A stretch of 64,000 nt of DNA from Armillaria gallica (lineage: Eukaryota > Basidiomycota > Agaricomycetes > Agaricales > Physalacriaceae). Position 1 is the first letter of the stretch; each line of letters starts with the position of its first letter. Below the pieces are notes generated by a model. It was given only the letters and a program-made list of their open reading frames with translations, was not told where the DNA came from and did not search any database. The position numbers and the translations under genes were made by a program. The stretch covers positions 1,612,001 through 1,676,000 of the forward strand of contig JBANDB010000005.1 of assembly GCA_037576215.1 (NCBI GenBank), in the 5' to 3' direction. Below, piece after piece: positions 23,399 to 34,739 of the stretch.

Positions 23399-23864
23399 AA
23401 GTATACGACGCCAACCGAGGAGCGGTTCATTCTGCTCCAGTCTTTGACATTGCGTGATGGTAAGTCACTTGCTGTTGCGAATACCCTCGAGACTGATGAT
23501 TCGTGCTAGCCTACCAAAATTATACTATACCGTTCTTCCTATTTTTTCGGTCAGCTTCTATTTAATAGCCGCTAATATTTCTATCCATAACGCATGAACT
23601 ATTTTTATCGTTCTTCATTGTTTCTTCATCGTATATATCAGTTGGCCATTTGCATCGTAATTACAAGGGTCTGCCACTCAGTCATTAGCATCAGCGTTGG
23701 ATGAATAATACAGCTCCGTTTCATTAGGACATGCCTTATGCCTTGTGTTTGCTTGCCTCGCGCTTGACCACAAAAGTGAACGCCCCAGAGTTGTAGGATT
23801 TTTTCGTTCGCGCCCCACACATATCGATGGTTAAAGTATCTACTGACGCCCTCAACTTGAAGAG
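23399..23864. other. Convergent intergenic region
   Basis: Lies between the microgene and the F-box pseudogene. The open frame at 23638-23868 reversed is not supported. Confidence 0.45.
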
Positions 23865-25033
23865 TCAAAACCGGTAGGCAACGTCCACTATGACCTCGAA
23901 CCGACTGCTCGCCAGGATCCCCGATATTCTACGGCGCTGTGGCTCGAGCCTGAGACGAAGGTCATTGAGCATAAGCTCCGCATAACGACCTATCTTATAC
24001 GGCCTTATCCATGCCACAACTTTCACTCTCTTCAACTTCGATCGCCGTGACAGCACGAATGCCAACCATCCCCACTCGCTTCTCGCTTTCATGACGAACT
24101 TCAATGGGAGTCTTATGGTCAGCTCTTCTAAATTAGCATCCGAGGGTTCTAGGAGGTCGCTGAGGGGCGTGGATCCTGGCCTCAAGGCGCGGAACGAGAG
24201 GGTCAATTCTTTGATAGTCGTGACCATGAGATATTCTGTTGTAGGGTATTAAAACGAGACTGCATGGAAAGAAGGTAAAGATGGGCACCATTGTTGGACT
24301 CCAAGAGAGGATCCTCGATGCTCAGCTGTACAAGACGAGGGCTGAGACGGACAAGTTTGTTGATGGTATGCGACCCTGCATGTCTCGATTCTGCTATCTT
24401 TAAATGCGAAAGCTCAATGGGAGAATTGTCCCTTAGCAGGAGCTTCAGTATTAGAGGGGCGCAGACGCTAAGCCTCTCTACTTTGAGCCTCTTGCCTGTC
24501 GGGAAAGCTGGGTCGTCCTCTGACATGGATACGAACTCTACAGCATTCCCAATCGTTAAATACTTAACACTGGTGGACAGACTTCGCAGAAGCTCGAAAA
24601 GGTCTGCTAAACGCTGGAAGGTAATCCGATCAAGTGCGACGACTCTGAGCTCCTGAAGTCCGGATAAAAGTGGCACATATATCCTGGGATTGGATATGGA
24701 CCACATCTCGAACTCCAGTGCTGGGGCGCACCACTCCAACAGCGCATGTGGTTTGAGATTTGTGTCGATGTTGGTAAAGGAAATCTTTCGGACGCATGAA
24801 TGTGGCCACTGAAGGTGCATGTCAGTCAGGAAATTCCGAGGAGTCTTGGAGGCGGAGAAGGATATCTTTTGGAAGATAGCGGGGAAGCAGATATGGCGGA
24901 AGGTCGACGAGACGAGGCTGAGTCGCTTGATAGCGGGGACTCCGAGATAGGAGAGAATTTCGAGGACGAGTTCTACAGGGAACTGCTCGAGCGGTGCTGG
25001 TGAGCATCCAGTTAACGAGGAGCTAGGAGACAT
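23865..25033 (-). pseudogene. F-box protein, subfamily B, frameshifted copy
   Basis: This aligns end to end with the intact gene at 10711-11874. It starts MSPSSSLTGCSPAPLEQFPV and keeps the F-box (PVELVLEILSYL, SLVSSTFRHICFPAIF) and the leucine-rich part (VPLLSGLQELRVVALD). After LLSMQSRFNTLQQN the frame closes at 24203, whereas the next frame continues as TIKELTLSFRALRPGS to RFEVIVDVAYRF. Comparing the two genes over this stretch, this copy is one base shorter, placing a single deletion at about 24215-24250. Total length is 1169 bases, one short of 390 codons. If translated it would lose the last third. Confidence 0.72.
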
Positions 25034-25407
25034 CCCGTATCCAATAAGCGACAGAAATCAAGGTCAGTTGTTTTTATACATCCAATGAGCCGCTACGGTG
25101 GCATTATTACCTAGGCCAGGATTCCAGAATATATATAGCAAGACAATGGTGGACGAATGGACATTATACCTAATCCCGGTTCAAAATTGCATCTCGGTCC
25201 TATAAGGAAACACGTCAAGCGACAACTTGAAACAGTCGTGCCACTGCGTGCAGGTGTAAAGCCAAGTATTGAAAGATGCACCGGAGTGCATTGTGTGAGC
25301 AATCGCTGGTGAGTCTTGAGAGAGTTGACTCTGAAATCTCAGTAAGTACTCACCGTGACTGGTCTTGACTGGAATCTGGTCCCAGTGGGATAGTGCTCCA
25401 ACCGTTT

Positions 25408-25434
25408 CCCTTTTAAAGGGTTTATAAAGGGTTT
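25408..25434 (+). repeat. hAT subterminal repeat, left
   Basis: A 27-base sequence with palindromic core CCCTTTTAAAGGG followed by TTTATAAAGGGTTT. It is repeated exactly and in the same orientation at 29776-29802. Such subterminal repeats usually bind hAT transposase; the direct rather than inverted layout is unusual. Confidence 0.75.
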
Positions 25435-25716
25435 TAAACCGTTTATTTTACCTTTAGATTTAGGTCGGAGGGGAAAGGGTAAACAAAGGGTAAACAAAGG
25501 ATAAACAATAGACATCCCAATTACTAATTAGGCAGTCTACGACGACTTTGTTCATTGAGCCACTCATAGGATTTCCTTGATTCTACGCTGCCCTCTGCCC
25601 ACCGCGTGCGCAGTTCTCCACAATGGCCTTTGTATCAACTTGCGCCACATACTTTGTGGTGAATACATGCACTCATCACTATTTAATTGGCGTGAATTTC
25701 TGGGGTCTTGTCTATC

Positions 25717-28700
25717 ATGTCCCCCACACCTACCTCAGTGCGCGCACTAGTGCAGAAGCTCGCAACGATCTGTCCACGGCTTCCTCCTCAAGTTATACCC
25801 GAGGCTAAGATCGAGGATAATATTTACCATGTTATGACTCACGTTGCGTCGGAGGACCCATTTTCAACCTTCAACCGAAGGTTTGACATCCTCTATGCTG
25901 AACATCTACGTGATCAGAATGGCCGACTTCCAAATATTCGACGTGGTCAATACGGATTAGACTCAGTTGTCTTGTACCTGCAGACTGTGCCCTGGTCGCA
26001 GATGCCCCTTGACATTGTCGAGCCAAAATTGTTACGGCTTGTTAATGAGGTTGTCTATATTGTGTGAGTTTTTAATTGTAGATTTCTTCATAGCTTATTG
26101 ACTATTTTATTTGCGATAGATCAACGTATATTCAAGACTTGAAAAGCAAGCAAAAGACTGGTTTTCAGCCAGTCTCTGGAAACGTCTCTCGATACCTCGC
26201 AGCAGCTGGCCCATCAACATCAACCGAACGAAGACCTGAGCATTCATCCACCGTCGACGACTCTACGCCACATGAACAAGATACAACTTCCGATTTGCGT
26301 ACTGCTGCTCAGTCTGGCTCGAATTCTATCACCCAAGATCTCAATACACCCAACAGCGACGTAGAACTAGATTCGGAGTTGCCAGAATCAACACACGGTT
26401 CAATGAAGACAAAGGAGAAGAGAAAACAGAGGGCTGCTCCGGGGAAGAAGGGTAAAAAGGGTGCAAGTAATGCTCTCCTCAAACTCTTTGATGCTGGTAT
26501 GTCTTATTATCTCATCCGCTTGAAGATTCTTTATCATGCTTGTTATGCAGATGCATTTAGTAGCGATGACGAGAATGACCCCACTTACACACTTCGCCGC
26601 CGAAATGCTTCGGAGTCTCCTGTTCGAGCATATTCACTTGCAGACGATGGCTTAGAAGTAGTAGAAGAGCTCTCTGAGCCAGATGACGACCGGGTACCTT
26701 CAGGCTCAAAACGGAAGCGAACAATCCTTGTTTCTGGATCTGAGAATGGTAGCGATGATGGCTCTCAGAAGGATAAGGCCATGTATACGGTTCATGCACA
26801 GGTCAGACCTTGCGTGTATATCGAACCTACTGTACTGATCTGTACTGTTAGAAGTCCCGGAAATACCGAAAGACAAAACCTGGGGCAAAGAAGATACACA
26901 TGTCTAAGGTATGCCAAGTAACATAATTACACCTCCGGGATCCGATCTGATGCTTATACAGAAAACCGCAAATGTACGTGCTCCTGGCTCAAGCCAAACC
27001 CCAAGTATACAAGCCATCGAAATCAGCGATAATTCAGATGATGACAAAGACCGACCTGCTCGAGGCCCTAAGAGTGTATCCCGCATTCATTTCTCTGAGC
27101 CAAAAGCTGTGATCATGAATGGGGAAATGCGCTGGTCCTTCAAGTGTAGGCATCCAGGATGTACGCAGTACGTGGTTATGTTCTTCATACTGGAAGAGGA
27201 TGCATTTACATATTAATACTGAATAGTCGAACAACAGTCAAACGAACTGTGAAGGGCAACAACATTCAATTTGATGCAGATGAGCCTAAAAAGCCATTTC
27301 TGGGTAACTTGTCCACCCATGTCCGGAACGCTCACCGTGATATGCCAGCACCAAGCACATCCAGCAAAGATGACGAGAATCCGGCGGGATCACTTAATAG
27401 CAATACCATCATGGAGAAGTTCTTGCGTGATGGCGAGCTCAATCCCACGCATATCCCAACCCAAGAAGGCTTCAATAAGGTTATCACTGCATGGGCACTC
27501 GAGATGGATCTTCCACTCTGTTTTGCAGAATCCTCTGGCGCCGACCGAACCTTCCGCTACATTAAGTCAAAATTCTCGCTCCCATCCGATACGACTGTTC
27601 GCAAAAAGCTTGAGCTCATCCATGCCGACATGCGGGACTACGTTCAAAACGAGATACGGGTATGGCTCATGTTTTGATGTGATCTTTGCGCTGACTCTTC
27701 TTGTAGAATGTCAAATCGAAAATCGCCGCCTCCACTGATACTTGGACCACCAGATCTATGATGTTCTCGTTCACCGGAACCATTGTCAACTGGATCACAG
27801 AAGACTGGCGCTTGGTTGAACGTGTAATTGACTTCCATCCCATCGAAGAAAAAGAACATGAAGGAGTGTACGCTGCTATGGCTTTTGCAAAGTCTACCTC
27901 TCAGCTCGGTGTCCTTGAAAAGCTTTTAACAGTGTCCATGGACAATGCATCGGTTAACGAGGTCTTTGCGGAAACACTCAGCAATCTTATGCTCACACAT
28001 TATAGACTTGGGTTTGTCCCCGATAACGCTTACATTCACTGTCTCGACCATGTCGTCAGCCTCGTCACCCAAGTCATCATGAACAGCTTAGAAGAAGCTG
28101 AAGATCCCGCCGAAAATGATTACTTCAGTGGAAACAAGCAATATCCAAGCCACTACGACGAGAATGACGATGAGGGTCTTAAAGCCTTCGAACAAGAACT
28201 CGACGAAGAAATGGATCAGCAAGAGGCATCCCGAACTGATGGTAACATTGAATATGACGACGACGACGACGATGTCATAGCTCAGCTGCTTCATGACGTT
28301 GACACCTGGAGTCCAGTCAAGAAGGTCGGTCATTCCGGGAATAGCATGCAACCCTACAGTCTGACTGCGATGGTTTTTAGCTGCGCTTGATTGTTACAAA
28401 AATTTGCTCCTCACCTCAGCGGCGTCGCAAATTCCGAATGATTGCTAAAGATGTGTACAAGGATCAGCGCGCACCATCAGGCCACAAGATTGCCCTTCTG
28501 ATGGCTATTCGGGACATAATAACACGCTGGAATTATACTCATGCTATGATCAAGCGTGCATTGCTGCTTCAAAAGGTCTGTTTCTTCGTGTCCTCTGAGC
28601 TTTATGGTTGGCTAACCCTCTCGGCACAAAGGCAATTGACTGTTGGGTTCTTATGAGTCCTGTTCTCCAGTCGCTTTACCTCACAATGTCCCAATGGAGC

Positions 28701-29648
28701 ATGCTCGAGAAGCTGTGTAAAGTTCTTGAAGTGCGGTGCATTCATGCTACTCTCTCATGATCTGTCCTGATCCTATGTTTTTCTGAGCAGGTCTTCACTC
28801 AAGTTACCTTACAGATGTCCCGATCGACGACTCCAACACTCCCATGGGTCCTACCAATGTACGAAATGATGAGCCGGCATCTGTTAACGACAGAAGGAGA
28901 TCTCAATCAACTACCGCAAATCCGAACTGCCGCTCGTCAGGCATTGGTGAAACTCGACAAGTACTATTTCAAAGCAAAATTCAATCAGTATAATGTCATA
29001 GCAACCAGTATGTGCCTTGAAACTCGTCAATTTTCAGTGCTTAAAGACTTCGTCTACCCATTAGTGCTTCATCCACATCTTGGACTTCGCTGGTTCCGAC
29101 GTCTGAATGATTCAGACCGTGCAACACGTGCAAAGGTCCTGTTTGAGACTGTCTACACAGAATACAAAGATATGGCGAACGAGGAAGATCAGGCATCGAT
29201 GAAGAAATCAGTTTCAACTCGGAAAACAACGTCAAATTTCCTCAATGAAGTCATGATGAATGATGTCCCATCAGACTCCGAGATGGATCCTGTGGCTGCT
29301 TCCGTTCTAGCCAGCGAGTGTGATCGCTTCTACATTGCATACAAGACCATTGACCAAGGGGATGAGAATGATCCACTTACCTGGTGGAAGGTGAGTAATA
29401 CTGTGTCATTTGAAGTCCTATGCTAGTATTGATCCCTTGATACAGCGGAATGAATCAAGATTCCCTGTTATTGCAAGGATGGCTCGTGATTTTTGGCAAT
29501 CCCGGGTACTAGTGTTTCGGTTGAGCGTCTGTTTTCGAAGTCGCGGCATCTCTGCACCGAAACTCGCTCCTCACTAAAAGCTGACACCATAATGACGGCT
29601 ATGCTCACGAAAGCTTGGATCAAGGATGGTCTTTTCTTCTTTAACTAG
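25717..29648 (+). pseudogene. hAT transposase, single frameshift near the C-terminus
   Basis: Spliced from about a dozen exons, starting at ATG 25717 (MSPTPTSVRALVQKL) and ending at TAG 29646-29648. Order: N-terminal helical region; low-complexity acidic/basic linker; BED-type zinc finger (FKCRHPGCTQ, spliced to LSTHVRNAHRD); RNase-H-like core with a first catalytic aspartate in STDTWTTRS and a second in SMDNASVNEV; the hAT signature CLDHVVSLV; an acidic insertion; HPHLGLRWF; and the dimerisation region (PGTSVSVERLFSKSRHLC). In the last exon one T is missing from the T run at 29490-29494: MARDF must shift frame to read LAIPGTSVSVERL. Without that lesion the gene would be complete, so the copy is recent. 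It cuts and pastes DNA in its active form. Confidence 0.8.
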
Positions 29649-29775
29649 TTTTAGATGTATACAAGTATAAAATGAGAACAAAAATATCCATCATTGATTC
29701 ATATATGATGCGGCTAGTCGTCTTAGAGCCTTGTTTGAGCTGTCTCCCGCTGTGCTTGCATGTCACGTGAATCAA

Positions 29776-29802
29776 CCCTTTTAAAGGGTTTATAAAGGGT
29801 TT
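29776..29802 (+). repeat. hAT subterminal repeat, right
   Basis: Exact same-strand copy of 25408-25434, about 75 bases inside the right end of the element. Confidence 0.75.
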
Positions 29803-29875
29803 CTAAACGTTTTACAAACCCTTTCCCTTTATTTTACCTGGACCCGTAAAGGAAAAGTAAAGGGTTGGAGCACTA

Positions 29876-30600
29876 GTCTATCGACATCGTACGCGTGCCG
29901 TTGGCGCTGATGCCTTATGATGCTATCTCAAGCTTCAGGAATCAATCGTTCACTTGTGTGGACAACATTGCCAGCACCACTTGCTCGTCAGTCGCCGACA
30001 CGGGATCTAGTCGCGAGTCTGCCGCCTATGGTCATTTGCCTTCTCAAGAATGAGACTGCTTCAGTTAGACTGGGTACGTTGGCTTCGTCGGTGCTCGCCG
30101 CGGCGAGAGACACCACTTCGGTGCCGAGGCCCAGAACGGCATTGAATGCATGTGGGATAGCCGCGTGGGACGTTGCTCTGGTTTGGTATGTGGCGATGGC
30201 GAGTTCCGCCGCTTTGCTCTTCGCGATTTCTTGTTGCGCCGATGGGTTTACTCGTGGGTCTTAGCTTCATCGTTCAACTAGCTTTGCTGCAGCTTATTGT
30301 TGAGTACTAGTCTTGACACGTCTCCACATTAAGACGCAGTTGATACACCCCCAACGCGTCGGGTGGATCCCAACATGTTTTACCACATATATTCGCGCAT
30401 ATATCCACGTTATTTGCCGGTTCGCGTCTCTATGTCACACTTTCTGTAGCATTCTCATATATTTAGCAGACGCTCTGGACGCGGTAGTGCTATGTCCCTC
30501 ATCGAAGCCATGTATTCTATAGATGTCAAATTGAATATCATTCTTGCCGCCACGTTCACAGCTTGTCACAAGCCGGAAACTGGTGGATTATCGCTACGAA
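29876..30600 (+). repeat. Repeated unit R, copy R2, cut at its left by the hAT element
   Basis: Similarity to copy R4 begins at the very first base after the hAT terminus (GTCTATCGACATCG) and continues through TGTGTGGAC...ATTGCCAGCA, TTGGCTTCGTCGGTGCTCGC and the distal part near 30400-30540. The proximal half of the unit, including the hydrophobic tail, is missing. No gene is read here. The open frame at 29917-30264 shares LASSVLAAARDTTS with copy R1 but has no recognisable function. Confidence 0.65.
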
Positions 30601-31299
30601 ATGTTACATCGAACGATGCAGGAAAGTAACTCGTTCATCGAGAATGAATCCTCTCTGTAAAGCTGAAACTGGCCCTTGCCTTTGAATGGAGAAGCAACGT
30701 CTTTCAATTGCTGAAGTCATGTGAGTTCATCCTTCTGCTATTTTCGGGGTTCCTCGCTAATAATCGGATCGTAGACTCTTCGTTCTTCATCAATTGAAGA
30801 GGCTCTTGCTACGCCGTAATCTGTGATGGTAGATTGACGAGAACATTCTCTCGACATCTCTTAGAATGAAATTTAGGGGTGTCGGTCCGGCGGGTGACTG
30901 ACATGGTGGAACATAGAGTTACGGGGGAGTTTCAACAAGGAGACGGGAGCCCTTCGAGGCGTGAGCGCTCTCTGTTAGGACCTGCTGCTCGGTAATGTAG
31001 AAGGTTAACCAAAGTTACAAGACGGCTTACATATTCGAAAGACGACCGCGGCATCACGCATCAATGATTGTAATCAAACAAGAACAACCTTCATCAGCGT
31101 GACCATTGTTATATTTTAGCCTGAGGTTACTTGGGAACAAGACAAAAAGCACAATATCGCGAACTTGATTGCCAATTAGCGTTGAGGACGTTCCAAAATC
31201 ACGTGCAGTGGCATGTCCTTTGTTCTCGAGCATTTTAGGCTTGCAGGGTTCTCTTACAACGACAGCACACCTATCCACTGAATCCGCCTTCTATCCCCC
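30601..31299. other. Upstream region of the F-box gene at 31300
   Basis: No gene is recognised. Confidence 0.4.
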
Positions 31300-32599
31300 A
31301 TGTCTTCTGCTAGTCCCATCCAAAGCAGCTTTCCTATCGAACTCATCGAGGAAATTCTCGACCACGTCAATTGTCTTCCTGCCAAAGACATTCAAAGCAT
31401 TCTTCGCCACTCGTCGCGAGGATACAACAGTGGGCGCGTCGCTACTCTGGCTTCCTGCTCATTGGTCTGCAGAGCCTGGCTCCCACGCAGCCGATTTCAT
31501 CTCTTCAGATCCGTCTATCTTCGACTCGACAATTATGTCTCTTTCTTGCCTCTTATCACCAGCCCATTCTGTTCCTTCCTGAACTCTGTCCTTGAATTAG
31601 TCCTCTCCGATGAATACCAAGAAGGAACTATATACAGCGGATGCGAAGACCCGGATGGGGATGACTATTGGATACACAAAGTTCTACCCAACTTCGCTCT
31701 CTCCTTATTCGCAGACATCCGGCTGCTCACTATCCATGCCGCCAGATTCGTCTATATGTCGGAGGAGGATTTTGCGAAGACGCTCAACCATGTGTCTGGC
31801 CCCACGACTATCACACATTTAGCTATCAGATATTGCGTGTTCTGGACTCAAGATCACTTGATCCAAGCACTGTCGTCGATCAGATCGTTAGACGCCGTGA
31901 ACCTGTGCTGCCCCACCCTCAGGACCATCCCGGAGCGCGACGACAAGACTCAATCCCCACTCCCTATACTCCCTGCATCGGTTTCTTCGTTGATGATCAA
32001 CATTGACAGTGCCGAGAATATCGTTTGGATGGCAAGGATTATATCCGTAACTGGCGCATCGCTCAAGCGTTTGAACATAAGATTGTGGCCCAGGATGGTT
32101 ACGTGGGACAAATGCAGTAGGTATCAAATTAGTTCCAAACAAACCTAAGCTAATCTTCTATCTAGTGAACGATTTCTATAACGCCCTCAATTTTGATTGC
32201 CATCCGAATCTCGAGATCATCGCGTTCGATTCCCTTTCCTTGGGCACTAGAGCTGATAAGCTGGATGGGCGAATGAAAAACCGTCACGTTCCTGCAATCC
32301 TTCGCAAAATCACAACCTCGTCTATCAGAGAAGTCATCTTAAACCTAGCCGGCAACAATTCGAGGATACAGGATCCCGATGACCTGGATTCCCTCGATTT
32401 GGAAACGATGGGCGAGATTCTGAGGCAGAAAAACTATTCCAAGCTGGAGGTACTTGGTCTACTTAGAGTAGATTGTCATATACGTCCGAAGGTGAAGAAG
32501 ATATTAGCGGAGAGGATGAGGGGACTTAATCAACCGATATCTCTCTATATGTCCCACGAAAGGGGGATGGTCATGCTAGGGCTTTTTGGATGGTATTGA
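31300..32599 (+). CDS. F-box-like protein, subfamily A, copy 3
   Basis: Two exons, 31300-32116 (817 bases) and 32166-32599, encode 416 residues. The intron begins gtaggt and ends tctag and falls at the same place as in the genes at 4574 and 9009. The F-box-like region comprises FPIELIEEILDHV, an insertion, then SCSLVCRAWLPRSRFHLF. Leucine-rich sequence follows, with an acidic insertion GCEDPDGDDYW. The C-terminal part (GEILRQKNYSKLEVLGLL) aligns with the other copies. The gene is intact and, with copy 1, shows the normal form of the subfamily. Probable SCF-type substrate adaptor; partner unknown. Confidence 0.8.
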
Positions 32600-33753
32600 A
32601 TTATCAATACGTGTTTTTCTGTGAGCCATGTCAACGGTGTGATCTTTGTAGAGAGCTACCAGGAAATTTATCACCACCTAGGCGCTTGTGGACGAGTCGG
32701 CCCTTCTGTGTGGGCGCGCCAATGGCGTAAGAACAGCCTTCTCCAGTGACGGCACAAACGGGGATACAGAAAGAGAATGTCAGATGGCGGCGAAAAGAAG
32801 GCCACTTTTGGCTACCTTAACAAAGATGACAGGATTCTTCAGACTAACCAATCCCTCGAGTCTCACCCACAAATTAGTCCGAGGTCGCAGTTTCAAACCC
32901 TATGAAAGAAGAAAGAATTCTTGCTGGATGTCGAGCGAAACGCAAGCGCAGCACCCTATTATTCCTCCGGCCTCATAAAGAGGAATCCGCTGCCGGAATT
33001 GACTGACCTCTTCTCGGTTTCGGAAATACGCAGTACAAAGTTCGGGTTGGAGTACTGCGATCCCTCATGTAGTCCATAGACCCACATCTCGCGGGCGGAA
33101 CTACATAAAGTTGGACCCGGTGAAAGAATACTGATCGAAACGCGTGACGGTGAGCTCTCTACGTCCGAGGAGCCCACACCGTGACCAGAAAATATGCAAT
33201 AAGAGCCTCCGGAAGGAACTCGAGTAACAAGCTCTTGGGGAAGAACAACGGACATTCACGTTAGGCGGAAGTGAACTTATCTGAGTTCTGAATCCCAAGA
33301 ATGATAACAATGGCATCGACTGAAGGGTAAATGAACGCGTTTGTAATAATCAAATCTCTGTTAAACTTCGGGATTGATATATCCAAAGCACCGTTCAGTC
33401 GTCCGTACATTTGCATTAAGTTTGCGAGGGCTTTTCATACATCAACCTGTAGATTTTGTCTTAACCCCGACGTCGTCCTTGCAAACTGTATGCAACCCAC
33501 CTTTTGTTGTTGCAATTCTTGCCATCAAACAATACGCCGCGAAACGAACTCAAGCTCCGGTGATAACTCGGACTAAATGACCGCCAAATTTGCGGGATCA
33601 ATTATCCCCCAACACAAAAGAGACCGACATGTAATGTAGCACCCAACACCCAGAAAAAAAACCGCTTGACTCCAACAACGCGGAGCCCTCATACAAGACC
33701 TTCAGGTCTGCAAAACGTTCAGCAAAGAAAGTGATTGCACACACTTGCGACAC
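32600..33753. other. No gene recognised
   Basis: Open frames on the minus strand at 32959-33316 and on the plus strand at 33331-33580 carry no known motif. Confidence 0.5.
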
Positions 33754-34008
33754 TCACATTGGCTTGTCCTCCGAGCTTAGCGCCTCCCCCTTCTCTCGAC
33801 AACATGACTCTTCGTCTCCCCCCTCCTCACCCCACAACCAAAGTATCAAATTCAAGATCGCCGAGATAACCACAGTCGATGCGACCGTGAGCCCAAGGAG
33901 AAGAATGGGTGTGAGATGTACTAAGCGAGGGTGCGTCTCGACAAGGAAGAAAAGAATCGGATAGGCGATGAAGATGATCAGGAGGCACTCGCTCGTGAAC
34001 TGAAGCAT
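33754..34008 (-). CDS. Small two-TM membrane protein, 84 aa
   Basis: A single exon starting MLQFTSECLLIIFIAYPI. Two hydrophobic helices are clear: residues about 8-23, and about 33-59 (LTPILLLGLTVASTVVISAI and on), joined by a short loop ETHPRLVH. The C-terminal tail is hydrophilic and acidic with a CC pair (GDEESCCREKGE), probably cytosolic. A TATA-like TATATAAGTAT on the reverse strand (34072-34082) lies about 65 bases upstream. The promoter and first 18 codons recur at 3525-3818, and the promoter alone at 7346-7560, which supports this as a real, duplicated gene. I do not recognise the family. It lies downstream of repeated unit R3 in the same orientation. Confidence 0.6.
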   Translation of the reverse strand: MLQFTSECLLIIFIAYPILFFLVETHPRLVHLTPILLLGLTVASTVVISAILNLILWLWGEEGGDEESCCREKGEALSSEDKPM

Positions 34009-34739
34009 GGCGAGATAAACGAACAGGCGGCGAGCGGTGGCTCAAGAGGTGAGGCCTCACAAAAGCTCCATACTTATATAGCAGAGAAACAGGCACGACC
34101 TGCATCATGAGATCAAATTTGGTGGCTTGGCAGTCAGGTCCCTGCCGAGTCGACCCATCGCAAGTCACTGGGATGATTTTCCTTTACTTAGCGCTGTTAA
34201 GTACGCTTCATCAGCATCAGGGGAGACAACGGAGAATGACAAAGTCCGTTCGATGGACTTTCCAAATAATCGTGGACGTACTGACACTTGAACTGCAGAT
34301 TGATTATTGATATCACTACCGGGCCAAAAGGTCAGCGAAAAGTATACACCCGCAAATATATCACCAAGCCTTGCAACAGAGATGATCGCCACCATCAGTA
34401 CAACGTCCAAAATTTTCTGATGCGAATGCGAGGCGTCCACCACTCAGGAAAAGTTTCCCAGCGAAATTGAAGAAAGTGCACCACCATCATGACAACCTCC
34501 CGAATCGAAGGGCACAAATCAGAACGATTCTCTGCGGATCAGAATTACGTATCACGAAAGTACGCCGACTGTGAAGGGGAACACGAAACTCGTGACAGTA
34601 AGTTATGCTGTCATGGGAAAGTTTATGAGCTTGTAAAAACATCGTCCCACTCAAACTGCGAAACGAATTCGCATGTTAGAGCCTAGCTTCGGCAAGAAAA
34701 GTGAATCGAAGTCATGCATTGTGCTGTAGCTAATTGTAC

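Larger units (their letters stand above)
22800..25150 (-). repeat. Inverted segmental duplication, copy 2
   Basis: Mirror image of 10600-12880: microgene first on the plus strand, then the F-box locus on the minus strand. Shared features include GATACGAATC and CGGTGAAATGGAGAG near 22820-22845, the microgene leader (GGCAGTCATGGAAACTGC near 23070) and the F-box promoter near 25060-25110. The two copies are about 10 kb apart and enclose the HEXXH and HAM1-like genes. Confidence 0.75.
25391..29875 (+). mobile_element. hAT-family DNA transposon, near-complete
   Basis: The element is bounded by inverted ends, TAGTGCTCCAACC (25391-25403) and its reverse complement (29863-29875). Both subterminal regions are rich in AAAGGG/CCCTTT repeats. 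Inside is one multi-exon transposase with BED-finger and hAT dimerisation regions. Length is about 4485 bases. The expected 8-base target duplication is absent: the left flank is CAGTGGGA and the right flank GTCTATCG. Confidence 0.85.

Noticed and set aside
25380..29885. 8-base target duplication of the hAT element
   Set aside because: The eight flanking bases do not match in any alignment of the ends, so I report its absence instead.
29917..30264. 115-codon open frame sharing LASSVLAAARDTTS with the frame at 6773-6979
   Set aside because: The shared peptide lies in repeat unit R, and frames are not kept in copies R3 and R4; it is better explained as duplicated DNA.
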